From Fibrobacter sp. UBA4297 (GTDB taxonomy: Bacteria > Fibrobacterota > Fibrobacteria > Fibrobacterales > Fibrobacteraceae), in contig NZ_DGUZ01000001.1 of the NCBI RefSeq assembly GCF_002394865.1, forward strand, positions 101,049 to 165,048: DNA of 64,000 bases, given 5' to 3'. A model generated the notes under the pieces. That model ran no database searches. It was not told the DNA's origin and saw only the letters and a list, made by a program, of their open reading frames with translations. Within the stretch, counting starts at the first letter, position 1. Each line of letters begins with the position of its first letter. A program made the position numbers and the translations under genes. Below, piece after piece: positions 1-8,570 of this stretch.

Positions 1-3000
1 ATTTGCGAGATGACGGAATGGTCCGTTGAAAAGTCCGTCGAGTTTTTTGACAAGCTAAAGCTTTCGCCGAAGGAACAGCGCATCGGTCGTGAAGTGCTCA
101 AGGAAATCCGTGGGCGCCTTGGATTCTTGAAGGCGGTGGGCCTTGGTTATTTGGACATTAGCCGCAAGGCTTCGACGCTTTCGGGCGGTGAGGCGCAGCG
201 TATCAGGCTCGCAAGCGCCGTGGGGGCGGGGCTCCAGGGCGTGCTTTATGTGCTTGATGAACCGAGTATCGGGCTGCACCCACGTGACAACGATAAGTTG
301 CTCGAGATGCTCGAGCGCTTGCGAGCCCAAGGCAACAGCCTTCTCATCGTGGAACACGATGAGGATACGATGCGTCATGCGGACTGCGTGATTGACGTGG
401 GCCCTGGCGCGGGTGTCGAAGGCGGTCGCATTTTGGCGGTTGGCACGGTCGAAGAACTGGAAAAGAACAAGTCATCACTTACGGGTGCCTATTTGAGCGG
501 TCGCAAGTCGATTGAAATTCCAGCGCAGCGCATGAGAATTGACAAGAATACGCCAAAGCTCAAGGTTTGCGGTGCTTGCGAAAACAATCTCAAGAACATT
601 GATGTTGAAATCCCGCTTGGCGGTGCGTTTACAGTAGTCACGGGCGTTTCGGGCTCGGGCAAGAGTACACTTGTGAACCAGATTTTGCGCCGCGAACTGG
701 CTCGTGTGTTCTACAATTCCGAAGAACCGGTCGGCAAGTTTGACCACTTGGAAGGTCTTGAAAACATCGACAAGGTCATCGAAATTGACCAGACACCGAT
801 TGGACGCACTCCGCGAAGCAACCCTGCTACTTACACGAAAATTTGGGATGACATTCGCGACCTCTTTGCCGGCATGGAAGAAAGTAAGGTGCGTGGCTAC
901 ACGAAGAGCCGCTTCAGCTTTAACGTGAAGGGCGGTCGTTGCGATGCTTGCGAAGGCGCGGGCGTGAAGGTCATCGACATGCACATTTTGCCGAGTGTGC
1001 AAGTCACTTGCGATGTGTGCGACGGCAAGCGCTTTAACGAAGCGACTCGTGAAGTTTATTTTAAGGGCAAGAACATCTCCGAAGTTCTCGACATGAGCAT
1101 CAGCGATGCGGCTGAATTTTTCAAGGACATTCCGAAAATTGCAGAACCGCTCAAGCTCCTTTGCGAAGTGGGCCTTGGCTACCTTACGCTTGGGCAACCC
1201 TCCACAACTTTGAGCGGCGGTGAAGCGCAGCGCGTAAAAATTGCTTCGGAACTGCGCCGCCCGGGGACGGGTAAGACGCTTTACTTGCTTGATGAACCGA
1301 CAACCGGTTTGCATTTTGAAGATATCCGCCGATTGCTCGAATGCTTGAACCGCTTGCGTAGTCTCGGCAACAGCGTCGTGGTGATTGAACACAACCTCGA
1401 TGTGATCAAGTGCGCGGACTGGATTATTGACCTTGGCCCGGATGCGGGCGTAAACGGCGGTCGCATTATCGCTACGGGAACTCCCGAACAAATTGCCAAA
1501 TGCAAAAAGTCGGAAACGGGGCGTTACTTGGCTCCGGTCTTGGCGAAAAAGCACGGCGAAAATAAACACTTTGTCCGTACGGACGAAAAGGGCGAAGATT
1601 ACTCGCTTGATATCGAAGTTCACGGAGCGCGCAAGCATAACCTCAAGAACATCGACGTCACGATTCCGCGCCACAAACTCACGGTGATTACGGGCGTTTC
1701 GGGCTCGGGCAAGTCGAGCCTTGCGTTCCATACGCTCTTTAGCGAAGGCCAGCGCCGCTTTGTCGAAACGCTTAGCACGTACGCTCGCCGCTTCTTGGGA
1801 CGCCCCGATCGCGGTAGCATCGATTCCATTTCGGGTTTGGCGCCTGCCATTGCGATTGACCAGAAGAGCGCAAGCAAGAGCCCGCGCAGTACGGTCGCAA
1901 CACTTACCGAAATTTACGATTACTTCCGCATTTTGTGGGCCCGCGTGGGAACCGCCCACTGCCTCCATTGCGGAAAGCCGGTCAGCTCTTATGCCGCTGG
2001 CGACTTGATGCAATTTGCTTTTGACCGAGACATCAACAAAATGGTGACGGTTCTTGCTCCGTTCGAAATCAAAGACGAAATTAAGTTGTCCAAGATTTTG
2101 ACGGAGAAGGGTTACCGCAAGGCATATCTCGGTAAAAAGCTCGTGGAACTTCCGTTGCCCAAAGTTCCGACACGCGAAAAGCAGTTGCTTGCCGTGGTTG
2201 ATTCTGTGGTGGTCAAGGAAGAAAATCGCGCACGCCTTGTCGAAGCGTTTGAACGCGGTTATCGCGATGGTAACGGAATCCTTTATGTGGATTGCGAAGG
2301 CGAAGAACGTCTCTCGGCTAGCGAAAAGCCGGGCTGCCCGGAATGCGGCTGGTACATGGATTCTGCACTCAACCCGAAACATTTCAGTTTCAACACGCAT
2401 TGGGGTGCTTGCGAAACTTGCCTTGGTCTTGGTCACTTCAAGGATGGCGAAGAATGCCCCGATTGTCATGGTGAACGCTTGAAGCCTGAATATCTTGCAG
2501 TGCGCATCTTGGGCAAGAACATCATGGATGTGCATCACATGAGCATTGCCGAAGCCCGCGACTGGTTTGCAAAAGTCGATTTTGCAAAAGAAGAAAATGC
2601 GACTTCTGTGACCGCCGAAAGCAAAAAGACGATTGCCGCGCCGCTCCTCCGCGAAATTATTGGCCGCTTGGACTTCTTGATTAGCGTGGGCCTTGGCTAT
2701 ATTGGCCTTGACCGTGCGGGCGATACGCTTTCGGGCGGTGAATCCCAGCGCATCCGCTTGGCAAGTCAGATTGGTAGCGGTCTCGAGGGCGTCTTGTATG
2801 TGCTTGACGAACCGACCGTCGGCCTCCACGAAAGCGATACCGCGAAGCTCCTCGACACGCTTTACCGCTTGCGTGACCTTGGCAATACGCTCGTGGTTGT
2901 GGAACACGATCTTAAGATGATGCAGGCCGCAGACCACATTATCGATATGGGCCCGGGTGCGGGTGATTTCGGTGGCGAAGTTGTTGCCGAAGGCTCGCCT

Positions 3001-4032
3001 GCAGAACTTGCGAAACCTTATGCGTTGCAGCAGTTCCCGCGCAGCGAAACGGTCAAGTTCCTCACGTATTCGACTCCAGTCGCAAACCAGCTGGATCCCG
3101 TGCAAATCACGGACGATACGGAATTTTACGAATTCAAGAACCTCAAGGCAAATAACTTGAAGAATTTGTCTGTGAAGTTCCCGAAAAAGGCGGTGAGCGT
3201 TGTCTGTGGTGTTTCAGGTTCGGGCAAGAGTTCACTTGTCGTCGATGAAATTTTCCCGGCACTCAAAAAGCAGTTCCAGGCACGCGGTCGCAAAAAGCAG
3301 AGCGGCGAAGTATTGCTTGTGGACCAGAGCCCGATTTCAGGTACGCCGCGCAGTACGCCGGCGAGCTTCACGGGGGTGTTTGACGATATCCGCAAGCTAT
3401 TCTCCAAGCTTGAACAGTCCAAGGTTAAAGGCTTTGATTACGGTCGTTTCAGTTACAACCTTGCGCGTGGGCGTTGCCCCGTTTGCGAAGGACGCGGCGC
3501 CATCGCTGTCGAAATGCACTTCCTCTCGGACATTTGGGAAACTTGTGAAGCTTGCGGCGGCAAACGCTACAACCAGGAAACCCTAACAGTCACGTTCAAG
3601 GGCAAGAACATTGCCGATGTGCTCGACATGCGCGTCGTCGAAGCTTGCGAGTTCTTTAGGGACCAGCCGAAAATTTTACCGAAACTCGAGTGCCTCCGCG
3701 ATGTGGGCCTCCCTTACGTAAAGCTTGGTCAGCCCGTGACGACACTTTCGGGTGGCGAGTCCCAGCGCTTGAAGCTTGCTGCAGAACTTTGCCGCCGTCC
3801 GGCAACAGAAATGGTCTACCTGCTTGACGAGCCGACAACTGGCCTCCATTTGAAGGATATTCAGATCCTTTGGAACCTTTTGCGCAGGCTCTCGGCCCGT
3901 GGCGATACGGTCATAGTCATCGAACACCACCCCGATATTATCCGTTTAGCGGATTGGAAGGTTGAATTGGGACCTGTGGGCGGTTCAAATGGCGGTTATT
4001 TGCTCGAAATGGGGGCTAATTCTACAAAATAA
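1..4032 (+). CDS. uvrA: Excinuclease ABC subunit UvrA, tandem double-length form (5' end outside window)
   Basis: Damage-recognition ATPase of nucleotide excision repair. The frame is open from the first base, so the N-terminus lies upstream. What remains is the second part of one UvrA unit followed by a whole second UvrA unit. Unit 1 shows an ABC signature LSGGEAQR near nt 178, a Walker A GVSGSGKST near 643, a CxxC zinc module near 940-1020 and a second signature near 1212. Unit 2 starts near nt 1606 and repeats the series: Walker A GVSGSGKSS near 1693, Cys pairs between 1960 and 2470, signature near 2730, Walker A near 3208, zinc module near 3470-3560 and a last signature near 3750. Canonical UvrA is about 940 residues with two ATPase domains; this polypeptide would have four. 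Fused double UvrA proteins are known, for example in chlamydiae. The function is firm; the full length cannot be seen here. Confidence 0.95.
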   Translation: MCEMTEWSVEKSVEFFDKLKLSPKEQRIGREVLKEIRGRLGFLKAVGLGYLDISRKASTLSGGEAQRIRLASAVGAGLQGVLYVLDEPSIGLHPRDNDKLLEMLERLRAQGNSLLIVEHDEDTMRHADCVIDVGPGAGVEGGRILAVGTVEELEKNKSSLTGAYLSGRKSIEIPAQRMRIDKNTPKLKVCGACENNLKNIDVEIPLGGAFTVVTGVSGSGKSTLVNQILRRELARVFYNSEEPVGKFDHLEGLENIDKVIEIDQTPIGRTPRSNPATYTKIWDDIRDLFAGMEESKVRGYTKSRFSFNVKGGRCDACEGAGVKVIDMHILPSVQVTCDVCDGKRFNEATREVYFKGKNISEVLDMSISDAAEFFKDIPKIAEPLKLLCEVGLGYLTLGQPSTTLSGGEAQRVKIASELRRPGTGKTLYLLDEPTTGLHFEDIRRLLECLNRLRSLGNSVVVIEHNLDVIKCADWIIDLGPDAGVNGGRIIATGTPEQIAKCKKSETGRYLAPVLAKKHGENKHFVRTDEKGEDYSLDIEVHGARKHNLKNIDVTIPRHKLTVITGVSGSGKSSLAFHTLFSEGQRRFVETLSTYARRFLGRPDRGSIDSISGLAPAIAIDQKSASKSPRSTVATLTEIYDYFRILWARVGTAHCLHCGKPVSSYAAGDLMQFAFDRDINKMVTVLAPFEIKDEIKLSKILTEKGYRKAYLGKKLVELPLPKVPTREKQLLAVVDSVVVKEENRARLVEAFERGYRDGNGILYVDCEGEERLSASEKPGCPECGWYMDSALNPKHFSFNTHWGACETCLGLGHFKDGEECPDCHGERLKPEYLAVRILGKNIMDVHHMSIAEARDWFAKVDFAKEENATSVTAESKKTIAAPLLREIIGRLDFLISVGLGYIGLDRAGDTLSGGESQRIRLASQIGSGLEGVLYVLDEPTVGLHESDTAKLLDTLYRLRDLGNTLVVVEHDLKMMQAADHIIDMGPGAGDFGGEVVAEGSPAELAKPYALQQFPRSETVKFLTYSTPVANQLDPVQITDDTEFYEFKNLKANNLKNLSVKFPKKAVSVVCGVSGSGKSSLVVDEIFPALKKQFQARGRKKQSGEVLLVDQSPISGTPRSTPASFTGVFDDIRKLFSKLEQSKVKGFDYGRFSYNLARGRCPVCEGRGAIAVEMHFLSDIWETCEACGGKRYNQETLTVTFKGKNIADVLDMRVVEACEFFRDQPKILPKLECLRDVGLPYVKLGQPVTTLSGGESQRLKLAAELCRRPATEMVYLLDEPTTGLHLKDIQILWNLLRRLSARGDTVIVIEHHPDIIRLADWKVELGPVGGSNGGYLLEMGANSTK

Positions 4033-4100
4033 TGGAACTAATTTGATTAGAAGAAATTATTTTTTTTGAGAAGAAGATCCTTAATAAGATTGGAGCGCAT

Positions 4101-6581
4101 ATGAACATTTCCCGATTGCTTCCGCTTTTATTGCTGGTGCCAGCAATTACCATGGCAGATGAAGATCGCAACTTTAAATTGAATCCGAGTAATTTCAAAG
4201 TTGGTAATGTTCTAGAACATGCGACGGATATGGCTATTGCATTGGATAGCTCTGTCGCCATTTCTCAGGAACCGGTATTCCCGTTGCATCCCAATCGTCT
4301 CTATCTCCGCCACAAGAAATCGGCGAAAGAGTATTTGTGGTTCTCGGGTGAGGCAAAACCAGAAGAATATAAAAAGCTCCATGCATTTAGCCTCAAGGAA
4401 AATCACTTGGGAACACGCGAAGTGTTTGGAATGCGCCTGTACGCTTCTCGCCAGTACAAAGCTTTCCAGGATGAAGCGGACATCTATTTTGATGCCGAAT
4501 ATGTTTATTCTCCTCGAGTCTCGAAGCTCCTGTTCATGAAGAATGGCAAGTGGCAAGTTCTGAAGGAAAGCAATCATCCGGGCATGGTGCAAATCCAGTC
4601 GGACGAAAAGAACTTGGAAGTCCTGCCTCTGAATTCTAAAATGAAACCGGGCACCCGTGCGCTTTATCCTGCTGAAAATGGCGTTTATATTTTCTCGTTT
4701 GGCGCTCCGGATCAGCTTCCATATGTGGATGCCGCTGTGCTCAAGCCGGGTGAAGTGCTCACGTTCAATGTGAAGTTCCCGTGCCCGGATTCAGCTGTTG
4801 TTGCTTCTAGTTCAAGCGAAGCTGCTGCGGTTGTGGCTATGCAAAGCTCGAGCTCTAGCGAAGCTGTTCCGGCGGCCGTTCTTGTGGGTTCTAGTTCCAG
4901 TTCGGAAATCGTTATTCCTGACTTTGATGCAGGTGTTTCTAGCTCTAGCGCAGTTCCTGTTTCTAGTGCTGCCTCTTCGGATTCTAAATCCTCTACTTCG
5001 GCAAAGACGTCTGTCACGCTTGATAAGGTGTACGCTCTGCAAACGCTTGAAGAAACAGAATCTCTTTATGATACGTTCTCTGCAGATGTTGAAAAAAATG
5101 TGAACCGCGTGGACACGATGGAATTCTCGAAATTCTATCCGGCAATTAAGCCTGCGGATTCTCTTGGACTTGCCGAATCGGACAAGGACTATCGAGGCTA
5201 TGTTTCTCACTATAACCTCAAGCGTAAAGAAGCCCAGACATTGTGGCGCAACAAAAAACTTGGGGAAGTCAGCAACATTTATAAGGCATTTCACGCAAAA
5301 CTTGATAGCCTCCAGGCGCTCCCGGTTCAGATTAACATGATGCCTGTTGCCATCGAAAAAATTGTCAGGACGGATACAATAACCGTTCCTGTGGAACCGT
5401 CAAAGAAAGTGACGAAGGGCAAAGCAAAAAAGGCTGCGGCAGATACAGCGAAGAAAACTGTTATTGTGACTAAGGTGGATTCCTTGAGCTTGAACTTTGG
5501 TGCCGATCATGGCCGTGTCCAGGTGACGTGGAAAGGCGTTGTCGATGGAATTTCGATGGATACGCTCGTTGAAAAACTTGCCTCCGGAGACTCCAATCTC
5601 GTGACGACTTTGTTCTTGGTGAACAATAAGCCGGTTTGGGTGTTTAAGGAAGGGAGCCTCGTTGGTCGCTTCCAGTACCGTTACGAAAAGCTTGGTTTCA
5701 GACTTGGCGATTCCCTTTACGTGGGCATGGGTGAATTTATTTTGCCGAAACACATCGCTATGGAAAAGGAAGTGGTGGAATGGCTCAGAAGGGGAACGGA
5801 ATCGTCTTCTTCTTCTGCAATCGTAAGTTCATCGTCTTCTGCTCCGAAGGATACAGTTAAGACTGCTCCGTGTGCAACAATTGTTGAACACGCGACCCGC
5901 GGAACTGTTGCTGTTATTGATTCTGGCTCGTTCCGCTTCCGTGGTAAAGTTGTGTCCATGTCTCCGTTTGCAATCCATACAACTGAAGTGACTCAAGAAT
6001 TTTTCCAGAAGATCATGGCTCGTTTGGATTCTGCAAAGCGCTATCCGGACAAGTCTGTGTTCAAGGGCGAAAAGAAACCGGTGCAAAATATCACTTGGGA
6101 AAATGCTCAGTACGCTTGCAAGGTTCTTGGTGGTGATTTGCCGACTGAAGCCCAGTGGGAATTTGCTGGTCGTGCCGGAAGCAACGATGGCGTTCTCTGG
6201 ACTGCAGATGATGTCATGAGTGTGAGCAAGTATGCTATTTATGCAGAAAACTCCTTGAAGGTAGGCAAGGGCGATGAAGCCTATGGTCCGCACGATGTCG
6301 CTTCGAAAGTTCCGAATGCTTGGGGCCTTTACGATATGTCGGGCAACGTTGCTGAATGGACTCGTGATAACTACTTTGCCATTACGTTCTCTATTGAAGA
6401 TTCGAATCCGACTGGCTCTTATTGGGGAACGAGTAAGGTGCTGAAGGGCGGTTCTTGGAAGGACAAGGTGAAAAAGTTGAACATGACCGTGCGTGATGAT
6501 GAAGATCCTCGCTATTGGTCTGATTTCATTGGCTTCCGCTGTGTGTTCCCGCTCGAAAGAATTCTCCAGGAAAAAAGATAA
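4101..6581 (+). CDS. Secreted protein with Ser-rich linkers and C-terminal FGE-sulfatase/SUMF1-like domain
   Basis: An 826-residue exported protein. The start is supported by GGAGCG just upstream and by a signal peptide (residues 1-19, cleavage probably after ITMA). Residues about 230-300 and 555-585 are poly-serine linkers, a habit of Fibrobacter surface proteins. Residues about 600-826 match the FGE-sulfatase fold: TTEVTQEFF, LPTEAQWEFAGRAG, WGLYDMSGNVAEWT, KGGSWKDK and a final GFRCVF. The catalytic cysteine pair of true formylglycine-generating enzymes, which lies after the GGS motif, is absent, so a binding or structural role, as in GldK/GldJ-like proteins, is more likely than sulfatase maturation. 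The N-terminal 230 residues are not recognised. It overlaps the next gene by one base, which suggests co-translation. Confidence 0.8.
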   Translation: MNISRLLPLLLLVPAITMADEDRNFKLNPSNFKVGNVLEHATDMAIALDSSVAISQEPVFPLHPNRLYLRHKKSAKEYLWFSGEAKPEEYKKLHAFSLKENHLGTREVFGMRLYASRQYKAFQDEADIYFDAEYVYSPRVSKLLFMKNGKWQVLKESNHPGMVQIQSDEKNLEVLPLNSKMKPGTRALYPAENGVYIFSFGAPDQLPYVDAAVLKPGEVLTFNVKFPCPDSAVVASSSSEAAAVVAMQSSSSSEAVPAAVLVGSSSSSEIVIPDFDAGVSSSSAVPVSSAASSDSKSSTSAKTSVTLDKVYALQTLEETESLYDTFSADVEKNVNRVDTMEFSKFYPAIKPADSLGLAESDKDYRGYVSHYNLKRKEAQTLWRNKKLGEVSNIYKAFHAKLDSLQALPVQINMMPVAIEKIVRTDTITVPVEPSKKVTKGKAKKAAADTAKKTVIVTKVDSLSLNFGADHGRVQVTWKGVVDGISMDTLVEKLASGDSNLVTTLFLVNNKPVWVFKEGSLVGRFQYRYEKLGFRLGDSLYVGMGEFILPKHIAMEKEVVEWLRRGTESSSSSAIVSSSSSAPKDTVKTAPCATIVEHATRGTVAVIDSGSFRFRGKVVSMSPFAIHTTEVTQEFFQKIMARLDSAKRYPDKSVFKGEKKPVQNITWENAQYACKVLGGDLPTEAQWEFAGRAGSNDGVLWTADDVMSVSKYAIYAENSLKVGKGDEAYGPHDVASKVPNAWGLYDMSGNVAEWTRDNYFAITFSIEDSNPTGSYWGTSKVLKGGSWKDKVKKLNMTVRDDEDPRYWSDFIGFRCVFPLERILQEKR

Positions 6582-7165
6582 TGAGTGATAATTCTAATAA
6601 GGAAAAAAGCATTTTCAAGAAACTGACTGCATTCCCGTATTTGCTCGTATTGCTTGCTTTGTTGATGCCTTTGGCAAATGTTTCTTGCTCGGCAAAAGAC
6701 GATAGCAAGCCAATTGCTCAAATGACTTTTTACCAGATTGCATCGGGCGTTGATTTGGATGAATCGGTTAAATCTTCGGCTTTGAACCAGATGAATCGCA
6801 TGGTCAAGGAAAATCCGAAGATTCTGGATCATTTCAAGACGCAAATGCCGAATTACCCGAAAATGGAACCTGTCCATCATTTGTACGGTATCGTAGCGGC
6901 AATCTTTTTGGCGGCTGTGTTTGCCTGGATTGTTCCGTTAGCGTCAATCGTGATGGGACTTTTGTCCATGATTTCTTTGTGGTCGCTCTTGATGAAGCTC
7001 TCGCAAATCGGGGCTACGCTTGGAATCCCGCTATTAAAAGTTGAGGGGGGCGTTGGGCTTTACTGCGCAAGCTTCCTCATTTTGATCGGAACGGCGATGA
7101 ACATCGCAACGCTTGTTCGCCCGATGGTAATGGCCCGTCGCGAACGGAAGAAAGCTCGTAAGTAG
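6581..7165 (+). CDS. Small multi-pass membrane protein, unknown function
   Basis: A 194-residue protein that starts on the last base of the preceding stop codon (TAATG), so the two genes are probably translationally coupled. A first hydrophobic segment lies at residues about 14-32 and three more between about 100 and 185. The loop after the first helix holds a short conserved-looking stretch (SCSAKDDSKP). The C-terminus is strongly basic (ARRERKKARK), which suggests a cytoplasmic end. I recognise no family. The coupling suggests it works with, or anchors, the FGE-like secreted protein. Confidence 0.7.
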   Translation: MSDNSNKEKSIFKKLTAFPYLLVLLALLMPLANVSCSAKDDSKPIAQMTFYQIASGVDLDESVKSSALNQMNRMVKENPKILDHFKTQMPNYPKMEPVHHLYGIVAAIFLAAVFAWIVPLASIVMGLLSMISLWSLLMKLSQIGATLGIPLLKVEGGVGLYCASFLILIGTAMNIATLVRPMVMARRERKKARK

Positions 7166-7193
7166 TGTCATCCTGAGCGAAGTCGAAGGATCT
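7166..7193 (+). repeat. Dispersed palindromic element, inner-arm type
   Basis: TGTCATCCTGAGCGAAGTCG followed by AAGGATCT directly after the stop codon of the membrane-protein gene. It is imperfectly palindromic (ATCCT/AGGAT). It matches the central part of the 60-nt copies inside the asparaginase gene. Confidence 0.6.
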
Positions 7194-7209
7194 AATGATT
7201 TCAATAAGA

Positions 7210-7236
7210 AAGGTCGCGATTGCTCGCGACCTTTTC
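7210..7236 (+). terminator. Rho-independent terminator after the 4.1-7.2 kb operon
   Basis: A perfect 10-bp stem, AAGGTCGCGA and TCGCGACCTT, with a 4-nt loop, followed by TTTTC. It lies 45 bp after the stop codon. Confidence 0.75.
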
Positions 7237-7244
7237 TCATGCTC

Positions 7245-7275
7245 TGTCATTCCCGCCTCCGAGCGGGAATCTCCC
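7245..7275 (+). repeat. Dispersed palindromic element (TGTCATTCCCGCC...GCGGGAATCTCC)
   Basis: Stem ATTCCCGC/GCGGGAAT with a short variable loop. It belongs to the same family as copies near 16.2, 20.4, 31.1 and 47.6 kb. Confidence 0.7.
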
Positions 7276-7288
7276 TTTCGTTTAAAAA

Positions 7289-7320
7289 GGCGATGCCCCA
7301 TCAAGTGGGGCATGACAAGT
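7289..7320 (-). repeat. Dispersed palindromic element, minus-strand copy downstream of ychF
   Basis: Read on the minus strand it is TGTCATGCCCCACTTGATGG followed by GGCATCGCC and then TTTTT. It therefore has the family signature and could also terminate ychF transcription. Confidence 0.6.
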
Positions 7321-7359
7321 TTTGTTTTGGCGATCCTGCCTACTGCGCCACCGGCGCCA

Positions 7360-8457
7360 TTACACATTAAACAGGAAGTACATGATGTCGCCATCCTGCA
7401 CGAGGTATTCCTTACCTTCCGTACGGACAAGCCCTGCTTCCTTGGCGGCGTTCCAGCTGCCGTGCTTGAGGAAGTCGGCATAGCTTAAGGTTTCGGCGCG
7501 GATAAAGCCTCGTTCGAAGTCCGTGTGGATGACGCCTGCACACTGCGGGGCCTTGAAACCTGCGTGGAACGTCCAGGCGCGGCATTCCTTTTCGCCAGCG
7601 GTGAAGAACGTGCGCAGTCCGAGGATTTCGTAACCCTTACGGACCACGGCGTCGAGGCCCGATTCCTTCATGCCGAGTTCCTTTAAGAATTCAATCTTGT
7701 CGGCGGGCTCCATGGCAGAAAGTTCTTCTTCGATCTTGCCGCTGATGACAATCACGTCGTGACCGTGCTTGGAAGCGTATTCCTTGAGCTTATCCACGTA
7801 AGCGTTACCGGTGAGGATATCGTCTTCCTTCACGTTTGCGCAGTAGAAGAGCGGCTTTGCGGTGAGGAGTCCGAGGTCCTTGACGATGCCTTCCATTTCT
7901 TCGCTGTCGTGCATCACGGTGCGGGCAGCGCGGCCTTCTTCCATAGTCGTCTTCAAAAGTTCGCAAGCGGCAAGGCGAGCCTTGGCTTCGGCGTTACCGG
8001 TACGTGCAGACTTTGCTTCGGTAGCAAGGCGCTTTTCGACGGTGTCCAAGTCCTTGAGGATAAGTTCCGTTTCAATCACTTCGACGTCGCGGATCGGGTC
8101 CACGGAACCGTTCACATGGATGATGTTTTCGTCGTCAAAGCAGCGCACCACTTCCATGATGGCTTCGCATTCACGGATGTGGGTGAGGAACTGGTTGCCG
8201 AGACCTTCACCCTTGGAAGCCCCCTTTACAAGACCTGCAATGTCCACGAATTCTGTAACGGCCGGGACGATGGATTTCGGGTTGTAGACCTTCACAAGTT
8301 CATCAAGGCGGGCATCCGGGACGCTCACCATGCCGACGTTCGGGTCGATGGTGCAGAACGGGTAGTTTGCAGATTCTGCGCCCGCGTTGGTGATTGCGTT
8401 GAAAATTGTGCTCTTGCCTACGTTCGGGAGGCCTACGATGCCGCATTTAAAACCCAT
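7360..8457 (-). CDS. ychF: Redox-regulated ATPase/GTPase YchF (Obg-like)
   Basis: A 365-residue P-loop NTPase of the universally conserved YchF/OLA1 family, which binds ribosomes and prefers ATP. The N-terminus reads GIVGLPNVGKSTIFNAIT, the G1 motif, followed by the NYPFCTIDPN switch region and DIAGLVKGASKGEGLG (G3). A helical insertion follows, then a C-terminal TGS domain (TFFTAGEKECRAWTF) that ends with the family's typical DGDIMYFLFNV. The length is exactly that of the family. It is transcribed divergently from the MATE gene. Confidence 0.96.
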   Translation of the reverse strand: MGFKCGIVGLPNVGKSTIFNAITNAGAESANYPFCTIDPNVGMVSVPDARLDELVKVYNPKSIVPAVTEFVDIAGLVKGASKGEGLGNQFLTHIRECEAIMEVVRCFDDENIIHVNGSVDPIRDVEVIETELILKDLDTVEKRLATEAKSARTGNAEAKARLAACELLKTTMEEGRAARTVMHDSEEMEGIVKDLGLLTAKPLFYCANVKEDDILTGNAYVDKLKEYASKHGHDVIVISGKIEEELSAMEPADKIEFLKELGMKESGLDAVVRKGYEILGLRTFFTAGEKECRAWTFHAGFKAPQCAGVIHTDFERGFIRAETLSYADFLKHGSWNAAKEAGLVRTEGKEYLVQDGDIMYFLFNV

Positions 8458-8570
8458 GATAATCTCCGATTTGTGGCGGAATTTGCCGCCGACTAATTTT
8501 GTGGCGCCAGTAATCGCTTTATCCTATAGCGATTTTAGTCACCTGATTTTTGCGATGTAAAGGTAGAAAA
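8458..8570. promoter_or_regulatory. Divergent ychF / MATE intergenic region with hairpins
   Basis: Contains the palindromes GGCGGAATTTGCCGCC (near 8476) and AATCGCT/AGCGATT (8512-8534) between two divergent genes. Promoters must lie here, but I cannot pick convincing -35/-10 boxes. Confidence 0.4.

Noticed and set aside
475..3105. 876-codon open frame on the minus strand opposite uvrA
   Set aside because: It is a shadow frame caused by the codon bias of uvrA; its translation is Arg/His/Phe-rich with no domain, and the sense frame is a clear UvrA.
4101..6581. Active formylglycine-generating (sulfatase-maturing) enzyme
   Set aside because: The cysteine pair required for catalysis after the GGS motif is absent.
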